The notes: a model not told the origin generated them from the sequence alone. 64,000 nt of DNA from Valencia hispanica (GCA_963556495.2 OY747710.1:4464501-4528500); one strand, 5' to 3'; numbered from the stretch's first letter, positions 21,655-33,167 are shown. Numbers and translations are program-made.

Positions 21655-23058
21655 CAGGATTTGGACGGTCTTTGCAGGTTCTTGGACAGGTCCACTGGAC
21701 CAGGTTAGAAGAGGCTTATTGAGAATGCACACAACCACCATTGGACGGTCATTCTTTGTTGTCATGGTGGCAGTACATTACATACTTATGGGTCAAATCT
21801 GCCTTTTTTACATTGGACGGGAACTGAATCGGATTGGGTTTTAATTGAACAAGAACTCACCTCTCCGTTCACTCCTATTGAGGTGTTAACCCAAAAGCCA
21901 GACAATTAAGGGAACAACATGAATAACCCTATTTTAAAGTTCTCAAAGATGGTATGGCAGGAGGTTCACAAAAAATGCAACATTTCACCATATTTCCAAA
22001 AGTGTGCATCCTTGTGGCATAACCCAAAAATCAAGATAGGCAAACAGACAATTTATTGGCAACAGAGGCTAAGAAAAGGAATAAGGACAATAGTTGATCT
22101 CTATGAAGAGGGCACGTTTATATCATATAATGGCCTTAAAGAAAAATATAATTTGGAGGGGCGCGGCCACTTTTGGAAATATTTGCAAATTAGAAATTGT
22201 TTGAAAGATAAAACAAAGTGTCTCCAGGGGAAAACCCCCATACAGAGTTTCTTACTATTACCACCTTTACTTAGCAAGGCATCAAAATGGTATAATGTAT
22301 GTCCATGGGTCAAAAACAATACACGCAACAATCTGAAAATAATATGGGAAAGAGACTTGGGCTGCACTTTTGAAGAGGGAACATGGGATTCAATTATCTC
22401 TGATAATGGGCTTTATATTAGGGAGGCTAAAGGTACATTTATTCAGTACAAAATTCTTAACAGGTATTATTTTACTCCATCCAGACTTTTTAGGATGGAC
22501 ATTAGTACAGATGATTTATGCTGGAAATGCCAAGAAGCAAAATGTACTCTGCTGCATGCTTTGTGGGAATGTACATTAGTTTCTCCAGCATGGAATAGTG
22601 TATTAATATACATGGAGGGATGGCTGAAGTGTAAATTACCTAGGTCACCAAGATTATGCTTGCTGGGAGACAGAAGTGAGGTGCAACAGTTGGACAAAGC
22701 AACTTTTAGTGTGGTAAATACTGGACTTGTGACCTGTGCTCGCCTTATATTAATGCTATGGAAAGAACCACGGACCCCAACACTCAAAATGTGGAGGGAG
22801 AGAATGACTGAAAATGCGGCTTGTGAGAAAATGCTGGGAAGACTAAAGGGCAAAAATGAGGTGATAATGGAACACTGGGACAGTCTTCGCTCTTATGTGT
22901 CTACAACATTTTGATAGTGGGAATAATAGTCTGGACCAAAAAAAACTGTATGTGCATTTGTCTATAATTATTTTTATTTTATTTTTATGCCTCACTGTTT
23001 TTTGTATTCAGGTTTGTCACTTTAAATGTTTCAAGAATACAATAAAAATAAAAAAATG
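21655..23058 (+). mobile_element. L1-like LINE, 3' portion
   Basis: The plus-strand fragment carries the C-terminal part of an L1-type ORF2, a short 3' untranslated region and an A-rich end with AATAAA ('caataaaaataaaaaaatg', about 23038-23058). Its 3' end abuts an older interspersed repeat that it appears to have truncated. The 5' boundary is uncertain; homology is still visible near 21760 (WQYITYLWV). Confidence 0.78.
21919..22917 (+). pseudogene. L1-type ORF2 C-terminal region
   Basis: An uninterrupted frame of 331 codons lies downstream of the reverse transcriptase. Around residues 175-215 is the motif region YKILNRYYFTPSRLFRMD, followed by the CCHC-like knuckle C-W-K-C...H...C (CWKCQEAKCTLLHALWEC), typical of L1 ORF2 C-termini and of the zf-RVT family. 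The same frame continues upstream past a single stop at about 21909 with coherent coding (DWVLIEQELTSPFTPIEV), so the first methionine is not a real start. The endonuclease and reverse transcriptase are missing, so it is inactive. Confidence 0.8.
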
Positions 23059-23063
23059 TAAAT

Positions 23064-23470
23064 TATATGCCTTTTTGTGCAACGCCCTTTCTATGCACAT
23101 ATAGATATCATACATCAGCTGAAAGCTGGGATTCTTCCAATGATGTATACCAATCAAGGATACAATCATAACTGTAGACACAGTAAACACTTTTGACAAA
23201 CCACTTAGAAGGAAAAACAATGAGCAACTCATCGTTCAAAACCTTGATATCATTGATTGAACAGAACCACCTCAAACAAAACCGTCTGTTTACATCCACA
23301 AGGGTCCAGTTAATGTCTTTCAGTAAAATAGTTAGTCCATAACAAGTCTTGTGTCCACAATTCAACATAATGCGTCACTCAAAACCTTGGTAACTCCCTT
23401 CCTCATGGGTATTTCTCACAAAATTTTCATCATAACTACCGTTAGCATGCTCATATTAGCTTAAGAAGTT
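23064..23470 (-). repeat. Interspersed repeat, copy 2 of 2 (other copy 9339-9777)
   Basis: Reverse-complement match to the block near 9350-9715. The end corresponding to its 3' side is cut where the L1-like poly-A ends, consistent with the LINE having inserted into it. Sequence identity is moderate. Family unassigned. Confidence 0.5.
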
Positions 23471-24145
23471 CACAGCACACTTTTTCTTCTTCTTTGTGAT
23501 GTTTATTAGCCGTTGGCAAACAACAAATCCATGCATTACAGCCACCAACTGGTACGGAGTGTGGACCAGAGTGTCACTTAAGGTTGCGCTTGCCTCTCTA
23601 AGACTGGTTATGTATTAGTATCGTTCCTGTTTGTGCTAGCTTTGCTCTTGTTATCCTTAAGCCGACCTCTAATGTCCATTTTGGCATACAACCGTATCAA
23701 AGTCTCTTCTTTACTGCCTCCAAAAGTCCAGATTAATACCTACAGCACCCTCTGCTGGCTGTCTTGGGTCAATACATTGAATGGTTTCAACTTGATTTAC
23801 AAGAGCGTTGTAATGTGTCTTGGGCGCGCCGGATACCTGAAGGGGCGGGCCCGGCCCCCCATTGGCACCTGGCTTGTGTCAGTGTGCTTAGTGAAGAATA
23901 GGTAGGCAATCTCTTCCATGGGGCTGGGGTACACATGTGAGATATCATCAGATTAATTAAAGCTGGACAGGCTACACCCTCCTCATGCCGAGGTTCCAAA
24001 CTCATCACACTCAGACCACTGTCAGCATGCCAAGTACAGTAATTCATCATAACCATTTTGGCATTGTGGCTTCATTGTGCGTTACCTATATCCTCTGTTC
24101 TATCTTCGGTCAAGAGAAGATCACCAAATTAACTGGAAGACGCTG
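23471..24145. other. No gene; possible repeat fragment at 23495-23590
   Basis: The words 'agccgttggcaaacaac' and 'accaactggtacggagtgtgga' resemble a common fish repeat, but ends are not visible. 23820-23870 is a GC-rich patch with an AscI-like GGCGCGCC. No exon is recognised. Confidence 0.35.
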
Positions 24146-24227
24146 TAAGGGCCTCATTTATCAAAGGTGTGCGCTTGTTAAAACGTGCGCAAACCCCACA
24201 GTGGGCGCAAAAACATGCAGCAGGTGA

Positions 24228-27038
24228 CAGGGCTGGGCGATTTTGCCACAAAAAAAAATCTCCGATTTTTCAAAGAAAAATTCGAGTTTCGAATTCGATT
24301 GTTTATTTTTTCCCCCCAATGCACTTAAAAAATGACTGCAGACATCAGGTATTTTGTCAAAAGTGCAACTTTATTGCTCTGATTGTCCTCAAGAGTTAAA
24401 ATGCGTAGAACAATCTCAAAATAAAAAGTAAATGAGACTCTGTCATTCAACAATTTCAAGCTTTAGCCCAGGTTTAAGCAAAAGTGCAACAACTTCACAG
24501 TAGCTTAAATTTTCTTTTTAAGAAATCAGACGACTACATATTTTGTAGCTTATAACATTACAATTAAAAAAATAATAAACTCTTCTCAGCATTGTGTGAA
24601 TATAAAAAATGAAACATGCCTGTGGCAGACATATAGCCTACTCAAAGAGTAAACAAATGTAAACTTTTATCTATAACAACAAAACACGTGCTCGTTAGAT
24701 CTCTGAAACACTGTGCATGCTCATTCTAAACATTTTTTGTAAGAAAGATGAGCCTGTCCACAACCTCTGGCTTGAGGCAGGTCCGGTTGCAGGTAACTAT
24801 TCCCCCACCCACACTAAATACCCTCTCTGAGGGGGCACTAGTGGCTGGAATAGAAAGATATTTTTTAGCCAGTAAGCTTAGCCTTGGAAAGTTGGGCTGA
24901 TGCAGCTTCCACCATTCAAGAGGATCTGTGTCTGGCTCTATGTCTGGAATAAGCAAATACGTTGCAAGCTCAGTCTCAATTTTTGTTTTCTCCGATTGTG
25001 GGTGTGGCGTGGCGGATGGTGCACTGTTTTTAAAGAAGCCACCCACAGTCATTTTCTTTTTTGGTGGGGTGTCCTCTTGAACAGCTGAGGGACCAGCTTC
25101 CTCTTTGGTAGAGTTGCAGAGAGCAGAGATCTCAGACACCGCTCTTTTTTTGACAACTTCCAATTTGCTTGCATCAATGTATGTTGTACGGAACCTCGGG
25201 TCTAAAAGTGTGGCCATGTCCAAAAGTTCCTCTTTCTCCAAATCACAGTATTTATGTTCGAGGTAACACATGATTTTGGCTTTGATTGTTTTTGTTAGCT
25301 CCAAATCTTCCTCCTCTGGCAGGAGGAGACTTGTTTTAAACAATCGCAGCACTGGTTTGATACATGACACACTGACATATGACTCCCCTGACAGTGCATC
25401 AGTGAAGTCCTGGAGAGGTTTCACTGCTTTGTTGGTGGCTTCTAATACTTCCAAATCTTGCCACGTGGGAACAAGATGGCGCGTTTTCTTGTCCGCACCC
25501 AGGACACGAGCTATTGCCTTCTCTTGCTCAAGAAACTGCTCAATCATCTTTTGACGAGACCCCCAACGTGTTGGGGATTCTGAGATCAAAAGATGCTGGG
25601 GAAGTCCAAGCTCAGCCTGCACCTCTGTCATGTCTCGCCTTTTTTTCCAGCTGTAAGAGAAGACTGATACAGCTTTTTTGCAGACCCCTATGGCCCGATC
25701 AATCCTGGGGTCCTTCACAGCAGTCTCTGTAATAATTGTGAAAAGATATTTAGCATATTTTTTGTCTCTCCAAGCTTAAACTATAAGTAGGGTTTGATTA
25801 TGTGAGTTCTGACAAATTGTTCTGTACTTTTATCACAATTTTAATAGCTGTAACACAGTTGAATACATAATGTATAATAAATGCAGCTTAAGGAAAAGTC
25901 AGGTTTATTTATGTAACCCAGTCTACGTGTGTAAACCAGTTGAAATATATACCATGTTCTGGCTATTAAATTAATGAGCAAACAATACTTTACAATGTGT
26001 AAGTATGTGCACCTTTTAATTCTTACACCAACTCTTACCTATAGCGTTGTGGAGTTTGTGCCCAAAACACTGCAAGCTGGGCCAGTTGTTGTCCTTAAGA
26101 GCTTTTATGATGTTGGTGCCACTATCAGTTGTCATGCAGACGAGTCGTTCTTCCGAAAGTCCCCAGGAGCTGAGAGCGTCTTTTAAGCCATGGGCTACTA
26201 TGTCACCAGTGTGGTTCTCGGGGAAATACGCTGTCTGGAGGCAGATGCTGCGCAGAGTCCAGCTGGTGTTGAGATAGTGAACCGTCAGACTCATGCCTGC
26301 ATCGTCCGGCTGGACCAAAGGTCCGTGGTGGCGGAGTAAAACGGCATCTCCTCCAGCTCACTGCGGATCTTTTCCCAAGTTGTATTGTACAGGTGAGGCA
26401 GCGCTACATCAGCGAAATACTTGCGACTGGGGACAACGTACCTCGCATCTAATACTTTTAGCATGAGATTAAAGCCTCGCTTTTCGACAGAATATATTGG
26501 CAGCATGTCTGTGGCAATATAAAACGTGATCGCCTCTGTAATCGCTTTCCATCGCGCTCCGTTCTTATCATAAGGCACACAGTTTGTAAAGCTCTCAAGA
26601 AGACTAGTTTGCTTTTTAGAAAGTGTGCTAGAGGTGCCGTTTTCACTACGGAGCCGGCTGCACTTCTCCCATTCTTCGGGATGTTTATTCCTCAGGTGCT
26701 GGAATAAATTTGTTGTACTGCTGCTTCCAGTAGCAACAGCCTTTAAACATATCTTGCAGCAAGGCTTCGTCTGTGTTTCGTCTGCTGCATCAAAACCAAA
26801 CCAGTTCCAAATTATGGAATTAACTGTGCCTTTCTTTGGAAATAGTTCTCTGCTACCATATCTGCTACACGCTGCCATGTTGTTTTGACTGTGTTACGCG
26901 GGGGAGGGGGCTGGCTCATATGGTAACCAACAAGGACGAAACGCGAAAAAGTCAGAAAAAACTCGAGTTTGCAACATAAAAATCGTTTTAAGCTACAAAA
27001 TCGAATAATCGATTGAATCGATTTTTTGCCCAGCCCTA
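24228..27038 (-). mobile_element. Nearly intact autonomous-type hAT transposon
   Basis: The termini CAGGGCTGGGC (24228) and GCCCAGCCCTA (27038) are inverted with one difference. A perfect 8-bp duplication, GCAGGTGA, flanks the element at 24220-24227 and 27039-27046. The 2.8-kb body carries a minus-strand BED-finger transposase gene with one intron. Terminal runs rich in AATCG appear on both sides. It inserted into the Harbinger element, which reads through on either side. Confidence 0.95.
24726..26878 (-). pseudogene. hAT transposase (BED finger), two exons, one frameshift
   Basis: Exon 1 (26878 to 26039) starts MAACSRYGSRELFPKKGTVN and encodes a BED zinc finger: C-C-K-I-C...H-L-R-N-K-H at about residues 40-66. 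The first catalytic region, SATTDLWSS, falls near residue 183, and TTDSGTN follows. A single-base shift near 26291-26318 separates the two parts. A consensus donor (G|GTAAGA, 26038) and acceptor (TTACAG|A, 25727) bound a 312-bp intron. Exon 2 (25726 to 24726) continues ETAVKDPRIDR and ends with the hAT dimerisation region: DPLEWWKLHQPNFPRLSLLA, then ATSAPSERVFS with the catalytic Glu. Length and domain order are those of a full hAT transposase. The single frameshift is the only obvious lesion. Confidence 0.9.
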
Positions 27039-27374
27039 GCAGGTGATTTACTAAAGAGGCACAGGGAGGACTGCGCCTGTTTAAATCACAGCAAGATGCA
27101 TGCAATCCATTTAGCTTTTGCCCTTGATGAATATGCAATGTGGGCGTTTCTGTCATAAAGTGCAATATATAGGGAGGAGAACATGCAATTAAGTAGGCGT
27201 TCCACGCGCAGTGTGATTAATCAAACATGAAACTGTTTGCGCCGGCTAATATATAATAATCATGTACAATACCACAATGAGAATTACATATATGACATTT
27301 TACAAACAAAAGTCATAGATTCCAGGGAACAGTCAAAAAGCCAGATGTAATTAACTTGTAAATTTGCAACCTTC

Positions 27375-27690
27375 AATAATAATAATAATGGCTTGCATTT
27401 ATATAGAGCTTTTCAAGACCCTCAAAGCGCTTTACAACAACAACTCCATATTCATTCACTCTCACATGCATACACTGGTGGAAGCAAGCTATGATTATAG
27501 CCACAGCTGCCCTGGGGCAGACTGACAGAAGCGAGGCTGCCATATGGCGCCATCGGCCCCTCTGGCCTACACCAGTAGGCGAAGTGTCTTGCCCAAGGAC
27601 ACAACGACATGTAGCAGGTGGAAGCTGGAATCGAACCCACGATTTCTGGGTTGCAGGCTGACAACTCAACCACTGAACTACAGCCGCCCT
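27375..27690 (-). mobile_element. tRNA-derived SINE with (TTA)n tail
   Basis: Read on the minus strand it begins with a tRNA-like head. The A-box-like TAGTTCAGTGG (plus 27670-27680) and B box GGTTCGATTCC (plus 27627-27637) are spaced as in RNA polymerase III promoters. It continues into an unrelated body and a LINE-like tail, 'gcgctttgagggtc...tataaatgcaagcc', ending in ATT repeats at 27375. The match to tRNA is confined to the head, so this is a SINE and not a tRNA gene. Family not assigned. Confidence 0.82.
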
Positions 27691-28524
27691 ATATATATAA
27701 CATTTATTACTGACAATAAAATTAGATTTTTATGCTTTTTTTAAAGAATACAGGCCCTTTAGTTCTTTAATATTTTCAGATAATTTATTCCATTCCTGAA
27801 ATGCTCTGTAGACAGCAGCTTTTTTGCAGGAAGTTTGTGTTAGCATGTTTTACCATTAACTTAGCATCACAAGCATATCTTTTACTTTGGGTGTGTATCT
27901 GAACAGAGTAAATGAACGCTTTGTAAAATGATTCTGGTTGACCTGTTAGAATATTTTTTCAATGAATATGAGTAGGTCGTTTTGCAACTTGACATTTAGA
28001 GGCCATGACAGAGGTGCATTCCAACATGAGTAGAATGTGGAAATCTTAGGACTAAGCGAGCAGCCTTGTTCTGGACAAGCTGCCGCTTTAATAAGTTTGA
28101 CTCTGGAATATGGCGCCTGCATGGAGCAGAGAGCGGCGCATGTATACCGCATGCATTAACTTTAGTACTGACAAATGAAAAATATAATTGACAGACATTC
28201 TAGCCTAATAGTAATTAATTCTCTAACAGCCAAATCCTTGACTGGCATGTCGTTTTTTTTGTGCCAAAGACGCATCAGGAATCCACTGCACCTATTCCTC
28301 CTCTCTCCGGCCGTGGCGCAGTGCATGGGGCAGAAAGGCTGGCACACACAGCAGCGGACGCAAAGTCCTCATTTGAATCCTGATTTTTGTGCCTGTTATG
28401 ATTTGCGCACACAATCTTAGTCGATCACCAGGAACCAATCAGGAACACGCAATTCGCACAGATTTTTTTGCAGCACACACAATTTTGTGCTCTTCAGTTG
28501 GAATATTGATAAATCAGGCCCTAA

Positions 28525-28974
28525 ATTTTCTAGGCTCCAGTTTTAATGCCACATAGGCATTAAATGCACAGGCAGCCAAAGCTAAAGCCTCAGACTGGCT
28601 CAAACAAATTCTGGTTTCTGTGTGTATAATTCAATCTGACTTTACCCACCAATATATCCACACAAAGCTCTACACCAAGTTTAGACCGATCTGCGTGGAA
28701 AACCCCCTTGTTGCTGATGAGCTGACAAAAAAGTTAATTGTACTTGCCTCTCAATGGGAACACAGAAACTAATGGTCAAGGTAAATAAACCTCTCATATA
28801 TAGGTAGGGATATTTTGCAGATTCTGTAGCATTGTGGTGAAGATGGCTAGGAAACCAGCACTGAAAAACCTAGGAACTTTTAAAATTTACAACCACACAT
28901 TGACATAAATTTTGCATCAGTTCACACATTTTCAATTACATCATATAATTGAAAATGTGCGAACTGATGCCCAA
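28525..28974. other. No gene; contains a strong hairpin at its end
   Basis: Short sequence between the Harbinger element and an interspersed repeat. No coding features are seen. The hairpin at 28914-28970 is listed separately. Confidence 0.4.
28914..28970. other. 25-bp stem hairpin, 7-nt loop
   Basis: The left arm 28914-28938 (GCATCAGTTCACACATTTTC...) pairs with the right arm 28946-28970, with only one A-C mismatch (28924 with 28960) and a 7-nt loop CATCATA. It is close to the length of a microRNA precursor stem, but its terminal A/T-rich character also fits a foldback repeat or inverted duplication. Confidence 0.8.
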
Positions 28975-29238
28975 AGAACAGAGCAGCAACTTGAAAAAAG
29001 ATGCTTTTAAAAACTGAATCGGAAATACATTAATTTTAATTCCAATTTTTAGTTTCGAAATGATAGTCACTAAAATGAAATGGAATTTTATATTTTGAAA
29101 AATGGATTTCGAATTAGGCTAATTCAGATTCAGTTTTTAAAAGCAATTGTTGAGCATTTCAGATTCAATCTGAGTAATGCAAATTCAATCAAAACTTACT
29201 AAAATCCGGTTTCTGATGGCACAAAGTTCTGCCCATAC
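28975..29238 (+). repeat. Interspersed AT-rich repeat family, copy a
   Basis: Shares with 37290-37685 (same strand) and 34298-34733 (opposite strand) an ordered set of words: 'tttcgaaatga' type, 'atttcaaattaggct', 'tttttaaaagca', 'cagattca.tctga.tgatgcaaattca' and the end 'ggcacaaagttctgcccata'. Copy a is the shortest. Family unassigned and non-coding. Confidence 0.6.
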
Positions 29239-29239
29239 A

Positions 29240-31560
29240 ATATATACTATTTACTAAAACATATTTAATATCAATTAACCAAACTAAATGAGTTTAATTT
29301 GGTACCTCAAATCTATTGGGTAGATTCTTATGGTTGTTTTTACAGTATGAATGGAAACCAGAAGATCTCCAAAGTGCTAAAAAAAAAAAAAGTACATGCA
29401 ATGTTCTGATCGTTTTTTTTATTTTTCAGATTTTAATCTAGTTTTAAAGAATTGAAACTGGTGGCAGGTACAAATCGACATCTAATAAATGAATGTCCTG
29501 TCTATAATTCCTAGTCTTCAGTAAGTTCTGTCATATTTTATGTTATACGTGACATGAAATAAATAATTAAATAATCTTGATTATTTGGTCTCCAGATGAA
29601 TTTAAGTAGAAAAAAATGCCAGTCAACTGGAGAAAAAAATAATTATTTCTGCGGTTGATGGTTCACAAATAATGATGACTGCTGTTCAACATTAAAATAT
29701 ATGTTTTACTTTGGGGCTGGGAAAATTTTCTCTTTTATTATAACGATAACAATTTTAAACATAAACGGAGAAAGACGATTTAGTTGATTTCACAGATGGC
29801 TTAAAGTCTGGCCTCTCTTCAGATGTTGATGCCTCTTTACTTATTTCTACATCTTGCAAAAGACAAAATATAATCACATTTCTTTAAGAAAACAAACAAA
29901 CTAAGAACTTATGATACTCAGTAGTATAAGTCGATTTCTGGTCTATGTTATGAAAGTCAGGCAAGCTCCACAAGGACACTGCTTAAACTGCTTTTGTTGA
30001 AAACTGTTCAGGCAAACAGCATTCGGCTTTATTGTGTTGTTTTTCCTCCCTTACAGCTGATTCAGTCACATAATAAGGTTTTTCTGGGAAACACAACAAA
30101 CTGAAACAAAGTCGATTTACAATTTAAACACAAAACAATGAGAACCGCATTCATTAATGACGTGTAACACCCTTATTGTGGAGAGGTTAATAAGCAAGAC
30201 GGTAGGGGGAAAAAACTCCTATCCTTTAGATTCACCAAAATCCTGCAGTCTGACAGTAATTACTGATAACTGTTCACCTAAGATTTAAGAGCATGCAGAA
30301 AAAATTTTTAAAATCATGTTTGAATGACTCGATCTTTTCTGGAAACATTGAAATATGTGTTTTTGGGATTCTAAGACAAAAATTTCTCACTGGTAACAAA
30401 CAAATATAAAATACTAATACTAACTTTGCTGCAGTACATAAAGAAGGAATGTTTTGTAAAAATATTTTTTTCTTTAACAGTCAGAAAGTAATTATTCCTT
30501 TCTTTAGCAACTATCCAGAAAATGTTGTTTATTTAAAATATATAGCTATAATTAATGAAATGGGAAAACAAAACGTGTTGGGACAGAGACGGATGATCAT
30601 TAGAAACTTGTTGAGCTGTGGAACCATCTCTCTGTCCTATATCAAACGCTTTCCCGTTTCCATTTATCAATATCATGGGAAACGTGTCAGGTTTTGCCCT
30701 TTTGATGGATGGTGAGTTCTCTGTGGTTTTCACAAACTGTTGACAAGCTGCAGCGGTTCAAATATCTGCAGTTTCAGTTTCTCCAGCAAGTTTTCTGAAT
30801 GGCTGTTTCTGATATACTGATAAAGGGGGGAAAATATTCAGGCAATCCATCCTTTCAGAGGAGATGATTGGTTTTAAAACTTTCCGAAATAATGTGAACC
30901 GACTAGAAATACAGCAAGGACAGAAACATTAAGGTGAGGATCAGCATCATCAACCCTCCGGATTTGACTACATTTACATTACAGTCCCTGACAAAAGTCT
31001 CGTCACTTATCCATTTAGTAGAAACGACAGCTTATAACCTGACTTTTAATTAATCCATTGGTTTGAGAAATGCCTCATTTAAAAGCTAAAACTCTACGAA
31101 ATCAAACAAATTTGCTTCACTGAAAGATTGATCATTAAATGAACACAGAAAGGTCAGATTTCTTTATTACTTATTTACTTTAATATTGCCATTTTTAGTA
31201 AATTTCTCTGTAGGTTTTCTGCTTTATTATCATTATGCATTTAGATTTATCATTCCTCATTAAAGTTTTTTTTTCTGCTTAGTGTTTACCTGTCCTTCCT
31301 CTGCTCCCTCTGTTTTGTCATCTTCTCTCTTTGTTGTCGCCATTCTGCTTCCCTTCCCAGCCGCATTTCATTTGCTAATTCTCTGTCCGCTTCCTCTCCC
31401 CAGCTGCCACTACTCACCGGTGATTAGCCCTTCAGGTTTTCCTTGTCACTTTCACCTCTACCTCAGTGTATATAAGCTCTTCTTTCTCTTCCACTCAATG
31501 CTGAATCTGCTGTCGATTTCTCCCAGTTTCTCCACCTTAATTCCAGTTTTAGATCCCTTG
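29240..31560. other. No gene recognised
   Basis: AT-rich sequence, probably intronic or intergenic. Open frames at 30449-30733 overlap on both strands and have no domain. 31282-31560 is a C/T-rich stretch on the plus strand whose long open frame (rich in S, P, L) reflects base composition. Confidence 0.45.
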
Positions 31561-31877
31561 GACGCTACCTGTTTGTCTTATTCTTCGTATGTTCCTTTAT
31601 TTATTTTATTAAAGATGAATTCAATGAACCTCCCTATGTCAAGTCTGCATTTTGGTTCAGTCACTACTCCCATCGTGACAGAAGGACCTAGAAACAAAAA
31701 GGAACCAAGCAGACTCTTAAGAAGCCCAAGTGGAATCAAAAGCAGATCCAGCAGCAGTTCGAGGAGACACAGAAGAATCTGTTGGACAATGTAGAGATCT
31801 CCCCTCCCCCACTGCTGCAAAAACTGGACCTGGAAACATTTTATTATTACGAAGAACCGAATGAACCAGTTTTGTAA
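31560..31877 (+). mobile_element. Possible LTR end plus leader/gag remnant
   Basis: 31600-31680 reads 'ttattttattaaagatgaattc...tgcattttggttcagtcactactcccatcgtgaca', the form of a fish Ty3/Gypsy-type LTR 3' end (polyadenylation-like ATTAAA, terminal CA). It is followed by 'gaaggacc' and an open stretch at 31716-31877 rich in K, Q and E (KKPKWNQKQIQQQFEETQKN) ending at TAA. No partner LTR, pol or primer-binding site was confirmed, so the call is tentative. Confidence 0.35.
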
Positions 31878-31898
31878 ACGAAATATTCAGTTTACAAT

Positions 31899-32150
31899 AC
31901 GGCTGTCAATTAAAAATTTTAATCTAATTAATCACAGGGTAGTTGTGGATTAATCACGATTAATTAACATTCCTAAATATGACTGAAAAATTACAATATT
32001 CGGTGTAAATAAAGGACAAAACCGAATGCCATTGCCCTTTTTTTAAGGAAACACAGGAGAGATACATGGAACTTTTGTTTTGAAATCACATTTAAACATG
32101 GCCCTTTTAACCTACTTATCTTTTAGCCAGTTGCTTAGGAAAACTAACTT
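31899..32150. mobile_element. hAT-like element end (fragment)
   Basis: The start 'cggctgtcaattaaaaattttaat' with following TTAATC/GATTAA words resembles a common vertebrate hAT terminus. No right terminus or duplication is visible. Confidence 0.35.
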
Positions 32151-32159
32151 ATTAATATT

Positions 32160-32345
32160 GGACAACCAAGCGCATCCTCTTCATGGGACTATCGTACAGC
32201 AGTGTTTTCAGTCAGCTTCAACAGTTTCGCTACAACACAGACTGCTACCAGAGATCCTTCCTGCCCACAGCAATCAGGATCTACAACAACACTTATTTTC
32301 CTTCTGGGATCAATAAAGCATTTCTGAACTGAATTTGAATTGTAT
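32160..32345 (+). mobile_element. Rex1/CR1-type LINE 3' end
   Basis: Same family as 19505-19950: it encodes degraded HPLHGTIVQQ...and RDPSCPQQSG-like remnants, and ends 'ccttctgggatcaataaagca' with a GAATT-rich tail. Only about 185 bp remain. Confidence 0.82.
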
Positions 32346-32368
32346 TTTTCTGAACAATAGAGGGATTA

Positions 32369-32893
32369 CAGTGAGGAACATAATTATTTGAACACCCAGC
32401 AATTTTGCAAGTTCTCCCACTTTGAAATTATGGAGGGGTGTGAAATTCGCATTGTAGGTGCATTTCCACTGTAAGAGACAGCGTTTTTTTTTTATTCTGG
32501 AAATTAAATGGTCAGATTTTTAAATAATTTATTTGTATTTTATTGCCGCACATAAGTATTTGAACACCTGAGAAAATCAGTGTTAATATTTGGTACAGAA
32601 GCCTTTGTTTGCAATTACAGAGGTCAAACGTTTCCTGTAGTTCTTGACCAGGTTTGCACACACTGCTACAGGGATTTTGGCCCACTCCTCCACACAGATC
32701 TTCTCTAGATCTGTCGCTGAGCAACACAGATCTTCAGCTCCCTCCACAGATTTTCTATTGGATTTAGGTGTGGAGACTGGCTAGGCCCCTCCAGAACCTT
32801 GATCAGCTTAGGGCTACACTACTACACATCAGAAAACATGCCACTCCTTGGTTATCCTGGCTGTGTACTTCGGGTCATTGTCGGGTTGTTGAC
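32369..32893 (-). mobile_element. Tc1-like transposon, one end and partial transposase
   Basis: It begins CAGTGAGGAACATAATTATT at 32369 after a TA (32367-32368), followed by 'tttgaacaccc' and 'gcaagttctcccac', a Tc1 terminal repeat distinct from the one at 3869. The minus-strand coding remnant includes the region around 32640-32790 ('ggcccactcctccacacagat...', 'ctattggatttaggt'), typical of the Tc1 catalytic domain. Homology stops near 32893; the other half and end are missing. Confidence 0.83.
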
Positions 32894-32959
32894 ATAATTT
32901 GCTTCAAACTTAACATTTAGCAGAGAGAAAAATATTTAGCAAATATGCAAATTTAAGTT

Positions 32960-33167
32960 GACTACCAAAATAAAAGCTGGGTCTTGCAAACCTCTATGGC
33001 GAGACTGAATGTCACCTCTTTGTCATTGTTTATTTTCCTCCCAACACACCCAACATTTCAGCTTAAAACAATACAGACGTTTACCGATGGATTTACAGCA
33101 ATGGTGATCCACCAGCAGTAGGAATATATAGAGAGATTTGCGGGACCCAGCTTTTATTTTGATAGTC
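32960..33167. mobile_element. 208-bp MITE with 24-bp inverted ends
   Basis: The left arm GACTACCAAAATAAAAGCTG... (32960-32983) matches the reverse complement of the right arm (33144-33167) with one mismatch. Non-coding. No clear target duplication, so the superfamily is undetermined. Confidence 0.8.

Larger units (their letters stand above)
24149..28521. mobile_element. PIF/Harbinger-type element (TAA duplication) hosting nested insertions
   Basis: The left end GGGCCTCATTTATCAA at 24149 and the right end TTGATAAATCAGGCCC at 28521 are inverted with one mismatch. Both are flanked by TAA (24146-24148 and 28522-28524), the TWA duplication of PIF/Harbinger. The interior contains a complete hAT (24228-27038) and a tRNA-type SINE (27375-27690). 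Without these it is about 1.2 kb and has no transposase, so it is non-autonomous. Confidence 0.82.

Noticed and set aside
27590..27690. tRNA-like A and B boxes on the minus strand
   Set aside because: The head is joined to a SINE body and LINE-type tail with TTA repeats, and a related fragment occurs at 48480, so this is a retroposon, not a tRNA gene.
31282..31794. 170-codon plus-strand open frame
   Set aside because: Its composition is dominated by a C/T-rich tract giving S, P and L residues, and its end overlaps a probable LTR leader. No domain or conserved pattern is visible.
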